Positions 1 through 7,831 of a stretch of DNA of 18,541 nucleotides are shown piece by piece; the stretch's first letter is position 1; the number at the start of each line of letters is the position of its first letter. Below the pieces are notes generated by a model. It was given only the letters and a program-made list of their open reading frames with translations. It was not told the origin of the DNA and made no database searches. The position numbers were made by a program, and so were the translations under genes. Source of the DNA: Patescibacteria group bacterium. Its GTDB lineage: Bacteria; Patescibacteriota; Minisyncoccia; UBA6257; HR35. The stretch lies in the NCBI GenBank assembly GCA_025060085.1, contig JANXCM010000009.1, forward strand, positions 1 to 18,541, given 5' to 3'.

Positions 1-97
1 TTTAGGGTAAAATTTAAATAAATAATTAAGAACTTACGGTCGAGTAAAAAATTTAAATAATTTTAAATTAATTAATATTTTCAAAAATTATTAAAAA

Positions 98-544
98 ATG
101 AAAAATAAAGGTTTTACTTTAATTGAAGTTCTTTTAGTCATCGGTATTATTGTTCTTTTAGCTGGAGCTATTATTGTCGCCATTAATCCAGGAAGACAAT
201 TGGCTCGAACAAGAGATACCCAAAGAATTAACGATATTGCTCAGTATATTAGCGCTATCAGGCAGAATGAAACTGAAAATGGGAGATTTACTTGTAATAC
301 TACTAACCCTGCTAATACTTTACCATCTACCATAGCAACTATTTCTACAAATACGGCAACTGGAGGTTATACTAATCTTTCTTGTTTAATTGGTAATTAT
401 TTTGCTGGCAGTTTACCTGAAGATCCTTTAGATAATGACGCTAGTGGCACTGGTTATACTATTCAATATGATCCAATTACTAGGAGAATAACAGTTTGTG
501 CACCATTAATGGAAGTTAATACTAATCAGTGCAGAACTCAATAA
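98..544 (+). CDS. Type IV pilin-like / pseudopilin protein
   Basis: This is a small secreted pilin-like subunit of a type IV pilus or related type II secretion-like filament. The N-terminus has a class III (prepilin peptidase) signal: a short basic leader MKNKG, cleavage expected after G5, then FTLIE with the conserved Glu at +5 of the mature protein (E10). A hydrophobic helix follows at about residues 8-30. The RxRDxxR-type segment near residues 37-43 is typical of PulG-like pseudopilins, as is the late YFAGSLPEDP/GYTIQYD region. Four cysteines (C66, C96, C134, C145) could form two disulfides in the exported domain. The ATG at 98 is the only start that keeps the leader short. No Shine-Dalgarno sequence precedes it. 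It is the only pilin here; a PilM-like protein lies at 6515. G+C is about 35-38% in lines I counted, above its neighbours. Pilin class is secure; which filament it joins is unknown. Confidence 0.88.
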   Translation: MKNKGFTLIEVLLVIGIIVLLAGAIIVAINPGRQLARTRDTQRINDIAQYISAIRQNETENGRFTCNTTNPANTLPSTIATISTNTATGGYTNLSCLIGNYFAGSLPEDPLDNDASGTGYTIQYDPITRRITVCAPLMEVNTNQCRTQ

Positions 545-575
545 AATATTTAAAATAAAAAATATAAAATTTTAG

Positions 576-605
576 AAAACAGAGCTATAAATTTAGCTCT
601 GTTTT
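576..605. terminator. Bidirectional hairpin terminator between pilin and secF
   Basis: A perfect 12-bp inverted repeat: the left arm AAAACAGAGCTA (576-587) and right arm TAGCTCTGTTTT (594-605) enclose a 6-nt loop. On the plus strand the right arm runs into a T-rich tail (ATTTTTACT), giving an intrinsic terminator for the pilin gene. On the minus strand the same stem ends in TTTT, so it can also end the tmk-gatB-secF transcript. The secF stop codon (593-595) lies at the edge of the right arm. It is the clearest GC-bearing hairpin in the window. Confidence 0.75.
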
Positions 606-1432
606 ATTTTTACTAATAAATCGTAAGCAAGTGGAGTAGCTAAACAAATTGAAGAATAGGTTCCGATAATAAAACCTATAATAAGAGTAAAAACGAAAGG
701 TTTTAAAATTTCTATAAAAAAAATGAGAGGAATAATAACCAAAATTGAAGTTAAAGAAGTATTAATTGATCTTGCTATTGTTTCTTTAATACTTTTTTCA
801 AAAATTTCTTTATTCAAAATACCTTCTTTTTTAACGTTTTCTCTTAGTCGATCAAAAACAACAATTGTATCATGAACAGAAAAACCAGCGATTAAAAGAA
901 AAGCAACAATAATACTAATTGTTAGTTCAAATTGATAAAATTTAGATAAAATTAAATATATTCCAAAACTGGTTAAAACATCATGGAAAAGAGTTAAAAT
1001 AACAATTAAGCCTAAAATCCAACTTTTAATTAATCCTTTTTTTTCTGAAAAAACGAAAGTAATATAACTTCCAATACCTATTAAAACTAAAATAATCGCC
1101 CAAAATGATTTTCTCACTAATTCTCTGCTTAAAGTTGGACTTATTTCTTCATAGCGAACAATTTTAGCGGAAGGATCATATTTTCTAATTTCATTTAAGA
1201 TATTCTCTTGATTAACATTTTTACCTTTAATAATAACTGATTCTGAAGAAACAATAACTTCACCTTCAATTTTTAAATAATTTTTAATCCGATTAAATTT
1301 AGTTTGAATTTCTAACATTTGTCCTCCTATAAGGTCAATTCCCAAGTTAGGAGGAAAAATAAAATAAAAAATAACCGCCAAAATTGATAATGCTAAAGAA
1401 AAACCGTAAAAATAAAATCTCTTTTCAATCAT
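593..1432 (-). CDS. secF: Protein translocase subunit SecF
   Basis: SecF pairs with SecD to use the proton motive force to aid SecYEG-dependent export across the cytoplasmic membrane. The 279-aa protein shows the expected layout: TM1 at about 9-26, then the P1-head entry motif GIDLIGG (31-37), a short periplasmic domain to about residue 100, and five more membrane segments (about 110-128, 137-161, 168-193, 226-240, 244-265). The family signature around TM4 is present as AGFSVHDTIVVFDRLREN (182-199), with D188 and D194, followed by SINTSLTS (222-229). The start overlaps the end of gatB by 8 bp, so translation is probably coupled. No secD adjoins it, unlike the usual secD-secF pair; secG is at 4745 on the other strand. 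Identification is secure. Confidence 0.93.
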   Translation of the reverse strand: MIEKRFYFYGFSLALSILAVIFYFIFPPNLGIDLIGGQMLEIQTKFNRIKNYLKIEGEVIVSSESVIIKGKNVNQENILNEIRKYDPSAKIVRYEEISPTLSRELVRKSFWAIILVLIGIGSYITFVFSEKKGLIKSWILGLIVILTLFHDVLTSFGIYLILSKFYQFELTISIIVAFLLIAGFSVHDTIVVFDRLRENVKKEGILNKEIFEKSIKETIARSINTSLTSILVIIPLIFFIEILKPFVFTLIIGFIIGTYSSICLATPLAYDLLVKIKQS

Positions 1433-2855
1433 TTTTTAATTTTTCTAATAAAATTTGCCTAAGTAAATTAATATCGACTTGTCCTTGGGTTTTTTTCATA
1501 AGATAACCAATTAGAAATTGGAAGGCATTTTCTTTGCCTTTTCTATAATCTTCAACAGCTTTTTGATTATTCTCAATAGCTTCACTAACTAATTTTTCTA
1601 TTTCTATAAGATTATCAATCTTTTTAATCCTTTTTATTAATTCTTCAACGTTTTGATTGTTTTCAACTACTTGTTCTAAAATATCTTTAATTAATTTAAT
1701 ATTTAAATTGCCTTGATAATATTCTATAATAAGATGAGCAAAATGATGAGGAGTAAAATTTAATTCTGATAAAGATCGATTAAATTTTTCTAATAAACCA
1801 AAAATATCATTGACTAACAGATTATAAACAAAATGAGAATCAAAATTATTTAAATACTCCTTAATTTCTGAAATTGTTTCTTCATAAAAATTACAAAATT
1901 CTCTATTTTTAACTAAAATATTAGCCTCTTTTAAACTTAACTGGTATTCTTCAATTATTCTTTTTCTTTTTTGATCAGGAAGTTCAGGAAGATAAATTTC
2001 TTTAATAAATTCATCATTCAATTCTAAAAAAGGTAAATCGGGATCAGGAAAATATCTATAATCCTCAGAAGTTTCTTTATATCTTTGACTAAATGTTATT
2101 CTTCTTTTTTCATCAAAACCCCTAGTTTCTTGAATAATTCTTTCTCCTTTAAAAATTAAATCTTGTTGTCTCTGAATTTCGTATTCAATAGCATCTTTTA
2201 ATGATTTAAGAGAACCTAAATTTTTAATTTCTACCTTTGTTCCTAATTTTTCCTCTGAAGATAAACTCACATTAGCTTCAAATCTAATTTCTCCTTTTTC
2301 AGGATTAGCTTCAGAAATTTTTAAATATCTAATAATTAAAATTAATTCCTCAATAAATATTTTTGCTTCTTCGGCCGAATGAAGATCAGGCTCAGTTACT
2401 AATTCTAATAATGGAACACCTGATCGATTAAAATCTATTAAAGAATATTTATCAAAATGAATAAGTTTCCCGGTATCTTCTTCAAGATGAATTCTTTTTA
2501 TTCTAATTTTTTTTAATTCTTCTCCAAGATAAAAATTTAAATAGCCATTAATTGCTAATGGTAAATCATATTGAGAAATCTGATAATTTTTAGGCAAATC
2601 GGGATAAAAATAATTTTTTCGAGCGAAATAACTTATATTATTTATTTTACAATTTAAAGCTTTAGCTAATTTTACTAAAAAAATTATAGATTCTTTATTT
2701 ACTACCGGTAAAACACCAGGTTGACCAGTACAAATTTCACAAATGTTAGTATTGGGTTGAATCTCACCAGAAAAATTAGGACAAGAACAAAACATTTTGC
2801 TTTTCGTTGCTAATTCAATATGAATTTCTAATCCAATTGTTGGTCTTAAGTTCAT
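1425..2855 (-). CDS. gatB: Asp-tRNA(Asn)/Glu-tRNA(Gln) amidotransferase subunit B
   Basis: GatB is the tRNA-binding kinase subunit of GatCAB, which converts misacylated Glu-tRNA(Gln) and/or Asp-tRNA(Asn) to the amide forms. The 476-aa length is normal. The N-terminal catalytic cradle carries GLEIHIEL (8-15), a cysteine set CSC..CEIC (C23, C25, C39, C42) typical of zinc-binding GatB, RKNYFYPDLPKNYQ (79-92) and the EEDTGK and DFNRSGVPLLELVTEPD motifs. The C-terminal YqeY-like tail is present (about 410-476, with DYRKGKENAFQFLIGYLMKK-like sequence). It ends in TGA, which supports standard stop-codon use. gatA and gatC are not in the window. It lies between tmk (14-bp gap) and secF (8-bp overlap) in one minus-strand unit. 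Its presence implies indirect synthesis of Gln- and/or Asn-tRNA. Confidence 0.97.
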   Translation of the reverse strand: MNLRPTIGLEIHIELATKSKMFCSCPNFSGEIQPNTNICEICTGQPGVLPVVNKESIIFLVKLAKALNCKINNISYFARKNYFYPDLPKNYQISQYDLPLAINGYLNFYLGEELKKIRIKRIHLEEDTGKLIHFDKYSLIDFNRSGVPLLELVTEPDLHSAEEAKIFIEELILIIRYLKISEANPEKGEIRFEANVSLSSEEKLGTKVEIKNLGSLKSLKDAIEYEIQRQQDLIFKGERIIQETRGFDEKRRITFSQRYKETSEDYRYFPDPDLPFLELNDEFIKEIYLPELPDQKRKRIIEEYQLSLKEANILVKNREFCNFYEETISEIKEYLNNFDSHFVYNLLVNDIFGLLEKFNRSLSELNFTPHHFAHLIIEYYQGNLNIKLIKDILEQVVENNQNVEELIKRIKKIDNLIEIEKLVSEAIENNQKAVEDYRKGKENAFQFLIGYLMKKTQGQVDINLLRQILLEKLKND

Positions 2856-2869
2856 TTTTATTTAAATAT

Positions 2870-3460
2870 TTAAATAATTTGATTATAAATAATTTTATTT
2901 ATTTCTTTAATCTGTTTTTGACCGTCAATTATCTTCCAATTATACTTCTTAGCAAAATATAAATAGCCCTCTCTAAATTTTTTTAATAAAGCTAATTTCT
3001 CATATTTATTAATTTTGCTTTTATTATTCTTTTTAATTAACCTCTGAAGAGCAATTTCAGGTTCGACATCTAAAATGAAAACAAAATTTGGTTTAATTTT
3101 TAACTGACTTAATCCATTTAAAAAAATAATTAATTTTTCATTAATCACTTTTTTAAGATTAGTTGCATACCATTGATAAACTAAAGTCGAAGGGAAAGAA
3201 CGATCACTAATAACCCATTTATTTTCTCCTAACCATTTTTGAATCTGTAAGTAATGTTTTCTTCTATCAGCTAAAAATAGAAAAAGATCTAAGAGATTAT
3301 CGCTACTTTTCTTAATTAAATCAATAATCTTATTATCGAGAGGTTCTTTAGTTAATTTAATTTTTAAATTTTCTTTTTTTAAAATCTGAGCTAATAATTT
3401 TGCTTGAGTAGTAGTACCACTACCATCAATACCTTCAATAATAATCAATTTCCCTTCCAT
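2870..3460 (-). CDS. tmk: Thymidylate kinase, variant P-loop
   Basis: Tmk phosphorylates dTMP to dTDP in DNA precursor synthesis. The 196-aa length fits. Family features are the P-loop region EGIDGSGTTTQ (9-19), KEP (38-40) in place of the usual REPG, ADRRKHY (64-70), the DR motif SDRSFPSTLVYQ (85-96) and a lysine-rich lid (about 140-155). The P-loop is unusual: the Walker A Lys is replaced by Thr (T16, GxxGxGTTTQ rather than GxxGxGKTTQ). I checked this codon on the nucleotide sequence (ACT). The rest of the active site looks intact, so I expect an active enzyme, but this is inference. It is first in the minus-strand unit with gatB and secF and diverges from uvrC over only 25 bp. Confidence 0.88.
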   Translation of the reverse strand: MEGKLIIIEGIDGSGTTTQAKLLAQILKKENLKIKLTKEPLDNKIIDLIKKSSDNLLDLFLFLADRRKHYLQIQKWLGENKWVISDRSFPSTLVYQWYATNLKKVINEKLIIFLNGLSQLKIKPNFVFILDVEPEIALQRLIKKNNKSKINKYEKLALLKKFREGYLYFAKKYNWKIIDGQKQIKEINKIIYNQII

Positions 3461-3485
3461 TGAGAGATATTATAAAATTTTTAAG
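3461..3485. promoter_or_regulatory. 25-bp divergent promoter region, tmk/uvrC
   Basis: Two genes start in opposite directions from this 25-bp gap. On the minus strand a perfect TATAAT (3469-3474) ends 8 nt before the tmk ATG, so transcription should begin about 2 nt upstream of the start codon. On the plus strand TATAAA (3471-3476) overlaps it and ends 9 nt before the uvrC ATG. Both -35 regions would have to lie inside the opposing coding sequence. No Shine-Dalgarno sequence is present on either side. In such AT-rich DNA a -10 match alone is weak; its position is what makes it notable. Confidence 0.45.
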
Positions 3486-4742
3486 ATGAAAATTGAAATT
3501 TCGCAAATACCAGAAAAAACAGGGATATATATTTTTAAAGATAAAAATAAAAGGTTGCTTTATGTTGGTAAATCGGTTAATTTAAAAAAAAGAATTATTC
3601 AGCATTTAAAAAGTAATTCTCTAAAAATAAAAGAATTATTGACTGAAGCTGATAGTTTAGAAATTTTGAAATTAGATTCAGAAGTAGAAGCTATTTTAAA
3701 AGAAGCTGAATTAATTAAAAAATTTGACCCTCCCTATAATATCCTTTTAAGAGACGACACACAGTATTTTTATTTGGTTATTACTAAAAACTTATATCCT
3801 AAATTAGTTATTTCTCATCAACCACAAAAATATAAATCTTTGAAAATTTTAGGACCTTTTACTGAGGGTAAATCTTTAAGGACAATTCTAAAAATTTTAA
3901 GAAAAGAAATTCCTTTTTGCACTTGTCTTAAAAATCATAAATCTTCTTGTTTAAACTCTTTAATTGGCTTATGTTATGGTTGGTGTTGTAAGGAAAATGA
4001 AAAAGGAAATCCTGATCTTTACAAAAAAAATATCTTAAAAATAATAAAGATTTTAAAGGGTAATTTTAAAAAATTAAAAATTTATCTTTTAGAAAAATTA
4101 GAAAATTTAATTAGAGAAAACAAATTAGAAGAGGCTTCAAAAATTAAAAAAGAAATTACAGCTTTAAAAAAATTAATTTCTCATAAAGATTTGATTGAAG
4201 AACAGAAAGAGATATTTAATTACTTTAAAGCCTCAAAGGATTTAAAAAATCTTCTTTCCTTAAATAATTTTCCCTCTTTAATCGAAGCTTATGACATCTC
4301 TCACTGGACAGGTGAATATAAAGTAGGCGTTTGCGCTGTTTTTTTAGAAGGTAAATATTTAAAAAAGTCCCTTAAAAAATTTAGAATAAAATTTAATCAA
4401 ACAGCTAATGATCCTCAAATGATTTATGAAGTTCTTCACCGAAGATTGAAACATCATGAATGGCAACTTCCAGATATAATTTTAATAGATGGAGGGAGGG
4501 CTCAATTTAATTTTGCTTTGAAAGCCTTAAAAGAATTCAATTTGGAAAATTATGTTAAAATAATCAGTATTGCTAAACCAAAAGAAGAAATATTTTTTGA
4601 TAAAAATAGAAAAGCAGTCAAAATAAATAATTTATCACCAGAGTTAGGAAAATTAATAAAATTTATTGATAAAAAAACTCACCAATTAGCTATTAATTAC
4701 CATCGTCGATTAAGAAACATAATTAGATTAAATAGAAATTAA
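3486..4742 (+). CDS. uvrC: UvrC excinuclease subunit lacking the C-terminal HhH domain
   Basis: UvrC makes both incisions around a lesion in nucleotide excision repair after loading by UvrB. Domains seen: GIY-YIG nuclease (about 8-90; GIY 13-15, YVG 26-28, R36, E69, then PPYNILLRDD); a cysteine region fitting the Fe-S site (C145/C147, C155, C163, C167); a UVR/UvrB-binding helix pair (about 200-230, with ENKLEEASKIKKEI); and the RNase H-like 3'/5' nuclease domain (DISH with D270, LIDGG with D335, NYHRRLR with H406). The protein stops at 418 aa, just after the YHRRLR motif. The tandem helix-hairpin-helix DNA-binding domain that usually brings UvrC to about 550-620 aa is missing. The next gene begins 2 bp after the stop, so there is no trailing fragment and this looks like a stable short form. 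Confidence 0.88.
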   Translation: MKIEISQIPEKTGIYIFKDKNKRLLYVGKSVNLKKRIIQHLKSNSLKIKELLTEADSLEILKLDSEVEAILKEAELIKKFDPPYNILLRDDTQYFYLVITKNLYPKLVISHQPQKYKSLKILGPFTEGKSLRTILKILRKEIPFCTCLKNHKSSCLNSLIGLCYGWCCKENEKGNPDLYKKNILKIIKILKGNFKKLKIYLLEKLENLIRENKLEEASKIKKEITALKKLISHKDLIEEQKEIFNYFKASKDLKNLLSLNNFPSLIEAYDISHWTGEYKVGVCAVFLEGKYLKKSLKKFRIKFNQTANDPQMIYEVLHRRLKHHEWQLPDIILIDGGRAQFNFALKALKEFNLENYVKIISIAKPKEEIFFDKNRKAVKINNLSPELGKLIKFIDKKTHQLAINYHRRLRNIIRLNRN

Positions 4743-4744
4743 AA

Positions 4745-4960
4745 ATGGTTTTAGATATTATTATTCTTCTTAATGGTATCTTTTTAGTAATTTTGATTCT
4801 CCTTCAGCAACGTGGAGGAAGTTTAGGAACTTTTTTCGGTTTTAGTGGAAGTTTAAATTTTACTCAAAGAAGAGGTTTAGAAAAATATTTTTACCACATA
4901 ACTTGGTTTTTAGCCATTCTCTTTTTGGGCTTATCTTATCTTAGAATTGTTATTTTTTAA
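4745..4960 (+). CDS. secG: Protein translocase subunit SecG
   Basis: SecG is the small accessory subunit of the SecYEG channel. The 71-aa protein has the two expected membrane helices (about 3-21 and 49-70). The conserved cytoplasmic loop between them carries ILLQQRGGSLGTFFG (17-31) and TQRRGLEKYF (40-49), matching the family pattern of LLQ..RG..LG..FGG followed by TRRG.EK. It starts 2 bp after the uvrC stop and precedes the solute-binding protein gene by 21 bp, so it likely shares their transcript. No Shine-Dalgarno sequence is visible. SecG is poorly conserved in general, but this match is good. Confidence 0.85.
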   Translation: MVLDIIILLNGIFLVILILLQQRGGSLGTFFGFSGSLNFTQRRGLEKYFYHITWFLAILFLGLSYLRIVIF

Positions 4961-4981
4961 AAAATATTTTTAATTTTATAA

Positions 4982-6514
4982 ATGAGAAAATTATTTATTA
5001 CTATTTACAAAGTTTTAAATTCTTTTAACAAAATAGAGGCATTTTTAATTTTTCTCGGCCTTATCTTATCAATCTCTTTAATCATTTTTTCTTCAATATA
5101 TTTTTATTCAACCTCATTTTCAACAAAATCTAAATATGGAGGATTTTTAAAAGAAGGATTATATCAAAACATAAAAACCTTAAATCCATTTTTAGCTGAA
5201 AATCAAAGTGAAAAAGCAATTGTAAATTTAATTTATGATAGCTTAGTAAGACCAAATGGAAAAGGTAATTATGAATTAGAATTAGCTAAAAAAATAATTG
5301 AGTTAGATAAAGGTTTAAAATATGAAGTGGAAATTAAAGAAGCTTATTGGAGTAATGGTGAAAGAATTATAGCTAACGATGTTTTAGAAACATTTTATTA
5401 TTTAAAAAATTATTCTTATCACCCTCTGAAGAGTTATTTTCAAAATATTGATCTTGAAAAAATTGATAATTACAAAATAGTTTTTAAGCTACCAATCAAA
5501 GATAATCTATTTTTCCAAAAACTTAGCCAAATCAAAATAATTCCCAGTAAAATTTGGTCAAAATATAGCCCTAATGAGTGGGAAAAAAATGAAGAAGAGC
5601 TAATAAAAATATCAAGTGGTCCTTATTTTCTAAATAAAAAATTAAACAATTATTATGAATTTGTGAGAAATGATTATTATCAACCACTTCCTTATTTAGA
5701 AAAAATTATTTTTTATGTTTATCCTGATATTAAAGAAACCTATCAAAAATTAAAGATTAAAGAAATTAATGCTATTGGTGGTTTACTACCTGTTTTTCTT
5801 GAAAACAATATTAGTCAAAATTTAAAAATAGAAAAAATAATTATGCCACGAGTAATTGCTATTTTGTTTAATTCAGAAAAAGTAAATTTAACCGAAGTAG
5901 AAAAATTTAAACAAAGTATTAATTACGATGATCTAATAGAAGAAGTTTTTGGTCATAATTATGCCGAGATGGCTAATTCAATTTTTTCGCCATCAATAAA
6001 AAAAATATTTTCTTTAAATTTTGAAAAACCATCGGAAATTAATAAATCGAACAACGAATACCAATTTAACATAATTGTTCCCAATACTTATCTTACTACC
6101 AGATTAGGTAATTATCTTCAAAAAAAATTTGGAGTAAAAATAGAAAATAGAAATTTTTCTGAAATAAACAATAACATTATTCCTCAAAAAGATTATCAAG
6201 GTTTAATGTATGGCATTTCTTATAATTTAATACCAGATTTAAAATTTCTCTTTGAAGAAAATTCAGTTTTCAATTTGGTCAATAAACCTAATCCAGAAAT
6301 TATTAAATTAATCCAAGAGATTGAAATTGGCCAAGAAAAAAATAGTTTAATTTTAGAAAAATTAGAAAAAGAGATAAACAAATTACCGATTGTATTTTTA
6401 GCTAATCATTATTACCCTTACGTTCTGCCCAAAAATTTGGAAAATTTTAATGTCAAATTCCTTAATGATCCCAGTGAAAGATTTGTTAAAATTGAAGAAT
6501 GGTATTTTAAATAA
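4982..6514 (+). CDS. Family 5 extracellular solute-binding protein, membrane-anchored
   Basis: This resembles the periplasmic binding component of peptide/nickel-type ABC importers (SBP_bac_5). An N-terminal hydrophobic helix at about 19-42 anchors or exports it. The mature part opens with the family's LKEGLYQNIKTLNPF-like strand, then the YDSLVRPN region (about 80-87), an ANDVLETFYYLKN segment matching the usual A.DV..t...lk motif (about 124-136), and ISSGPYFL near residue 210. The sequence has no cysteine, so it cannot be a lipoprotein, and the helix is probably an uncleaved anchor. At 510 aa it is near normal length. No permease or ATPase gene adjoins it. It could be an orphan receptor, use a distant permease, or have another role such as envelope chaperoning; the sequence does not decide. 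Confidence 0.78.
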   Translation: MRKLFITIYKVLNSFNKIEAFLIFLGLILSISLIIFSSIYFYSTSFSTKSKYGGFLKEGLYQNIKTLNPFLAENQSEKAIVNLIYDSLVRPNGKGNYELELAKKIIELDKGLKYEVEIKEAYWSNGERIIANDVLETFYYLKNYSYHPLKSYFQNIDLEKIDNYKIVFKLPIKDNLFFQKLSQIKIIPSKIWSKYSPNEWEKNEEELIKISSGPYFLNKKLNNYYEFVRNDYYQPLPYLEKIIFYVYPDIKETYQKLKIKEINAIGGLLPVFLENNISQNLKIEKIIMPRVIAILFNSEKVNLTEVEKFKQSINYDDLIEEVFGHNYAEMANSIFSPSIKKIFSLNFEKPSEINKSNNEYQFNIIVPNTYLTTRLGNYLQKKFGVKIENRNFSEINNNIIPQKDYQGLMYGISYNLIPDLKFLFEENSVFNLVNKPNPEIIKLIQEIEIGQEKNSLILEKLEKEINKLPIVFLANHYYPYVLPKNLENFNVKFLNDPSERFVKIEEWYFK

Positions 6515-7831
6515 GTGATGAAAAAAATAAAAATTAAACCCAAGAACATCGCTCTTATTATTTCTCACGATAATTTAACTATTTTGGGTTTTAAAAAAAA
6601 TAAAAATAATGAAATTCAAATAATTAATAAAACAGAAATAAAAAAGAATCTTTTTTCTAATTCATCAATAAACAAAGAATTATTTTCAGAAGCTATAAAA
6701 ATATTAAAAGAAGAATATAAATCTCAATCGATTAATATTATTTTAAATCTTCCTCGATTCTTTATTCAAAAATTTAATATACCTAATCTAGAAAAAGTTG
6801 AAGATAAAAATATCATTGAAAATAAAATTAAAGAGGAAATTCCTATTAATCTTGAAAGATATTTCTGGAAAACATACATCAATCCTAATAATTATGAAAA
6901 TGTCACAATAATTTTTTATGAAAAAGAAATATTAGAAAAAATAAACAATGAGTTTATTATTAACAATTTACTTGTCCTTAAAAATCAACCACTTTTTTCA
7001 CTTCTTATAGGATTTATAAGGGAAAAATATGCCTTAGCTTATGACAAAAGTTATCTGATCTTATCTTTAATTTTTGATACTTTAACCATCATCTCTTATG
7101 AAAATGGATTCATAACAAATCTTTTTTCAGAGAAAATTGAATCGGAGAATAAAAAAGAAATTATTGAAAGGATCTTGAATTCTTCTATAAGATTATTAAC
7201 ATCACCTCTTGATATTATTTTTCTAATAAGCGATGAAAAGATTGATCTAGATCTTATCAATAACGAAAATTTTAAAATTATTAATATTCAAAAAGATCTT
7301 AATATTTCACCTCTAGAAATTTTTTTAAATTCTATTATTAAAGAAAACAAAACAGATTTTCTTTCTGAATTTAATTTGAATATCTATAATTTAGAAAAGG
7401 AAATCAATCTTTACAATTTTAATAATAGTTTTAAAATTTGGTTAGTAGTAATATTAATAATAGGATTCTTAATTAATAGTTTATTATTTTTTTCTTTCAT
7501 ATATTTGAATCAAAAAAGAGAAAATCTCATAAAAGAAATTTCAATTATTAAAGACCAAAGATTTAATTTAGATGAGATAAAAAATTTAATTATCTCCTTA
7601 AATAATCTCAATAATAATCTTATTATTTATAAAAATTTAGAAATTCTCGATAAATTAAAAAATTTCAAGTTTGTAAATTTTGATTTTCAAAGCAAATCTG
7701 GTTTAATAATTATCCAAGAAGATGATAAACAAAAAAAAGAGTATTTATTGAACTATTTAAAAAATAATTTAAAATTAAATAATATTAAAGAAGAAAATAA
7801 TTTAATTTACATAAATTTGACCGATGAATAA
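6515..7831 (+). CDS. PilM/GspL-like protein with a membrane helix and PilN-like tail
   Basis: This is probably a type IV pilus inner-membrane assembly protein. Residues 1-290 resemble the actin-like PilM/GspL fold: early beta strands, then LNLPRFFIQKFNIP (78-90) followed by an acidic helix ending in KEEIP (106-110), close to the PilM pattern of LPe....r.ielP, E...I..E....IP. An ILSLIFDTLTIISYENG segment (182-198) fits the strand pair of the second subdomain, but the usual DxG nucleotide loop is not obvious. A single membrane helix lies at 307-330, followed by a coiled-coil-like stretch and a small alpha/beta tail, as in PilN or GspL. The frame opens at GTG 6515, directly after the previous stop; ATG 6518 is an equally good start. 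The stop overlaps rpmB by 8 bp. The assignment is tentative because the sequence is divergent. Confidence 0.5.
   Translation: MMKKIKIKPKNIALIISHDNLTILGFKKNKNNEIQIINKTEIKKNLFSNSSINKELFSEAIKILKEEYKSQSINIILNLPRFFIQKFNIPNLEKVEDKNIIENKIKEEIPINLERYFWKTYINPNNYENVTIIFYEKEILEKINNEFIINNLLVLKNQPLFSLLIGFIREKYALAYDKSYLILSLIFDTLTIISYENGFITNLFSEKIESENKKEIIERILNSSIRLLTSPLDIIFLISDEKIDLDLINNENFKIINIQKDLNISPLEIFLNSIIKENKTDFLSEFNLNIYNLEKEINLYNFNNSFKIWLVVILIIGFLINSLLFFSFIYLNQKRENLIKEISIIKDQRFNLDEIKNLIISLNNLNNNLIIYKNLEILDKLKNFKFVNFDFQSKSGLIIIQEDDKQKKEYLLNYLKNNLKLNNIKEENNLIYINLTDE

Noticed and set aside
1..97. Possible upstream gene or RNA
   Set aside because: All three plus-strand frames hit stops within the first 21 bases. 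No tRNA-like arms or strong promoter are visible. A weak TAATAT at 73-78 is not convincing in such AT-rich DNA.
4982..6514. Lipoprotein signal on the solute-binding protein
   Set aside because: There is no cysteine anywhere in the protein, so no lipobox is possible.
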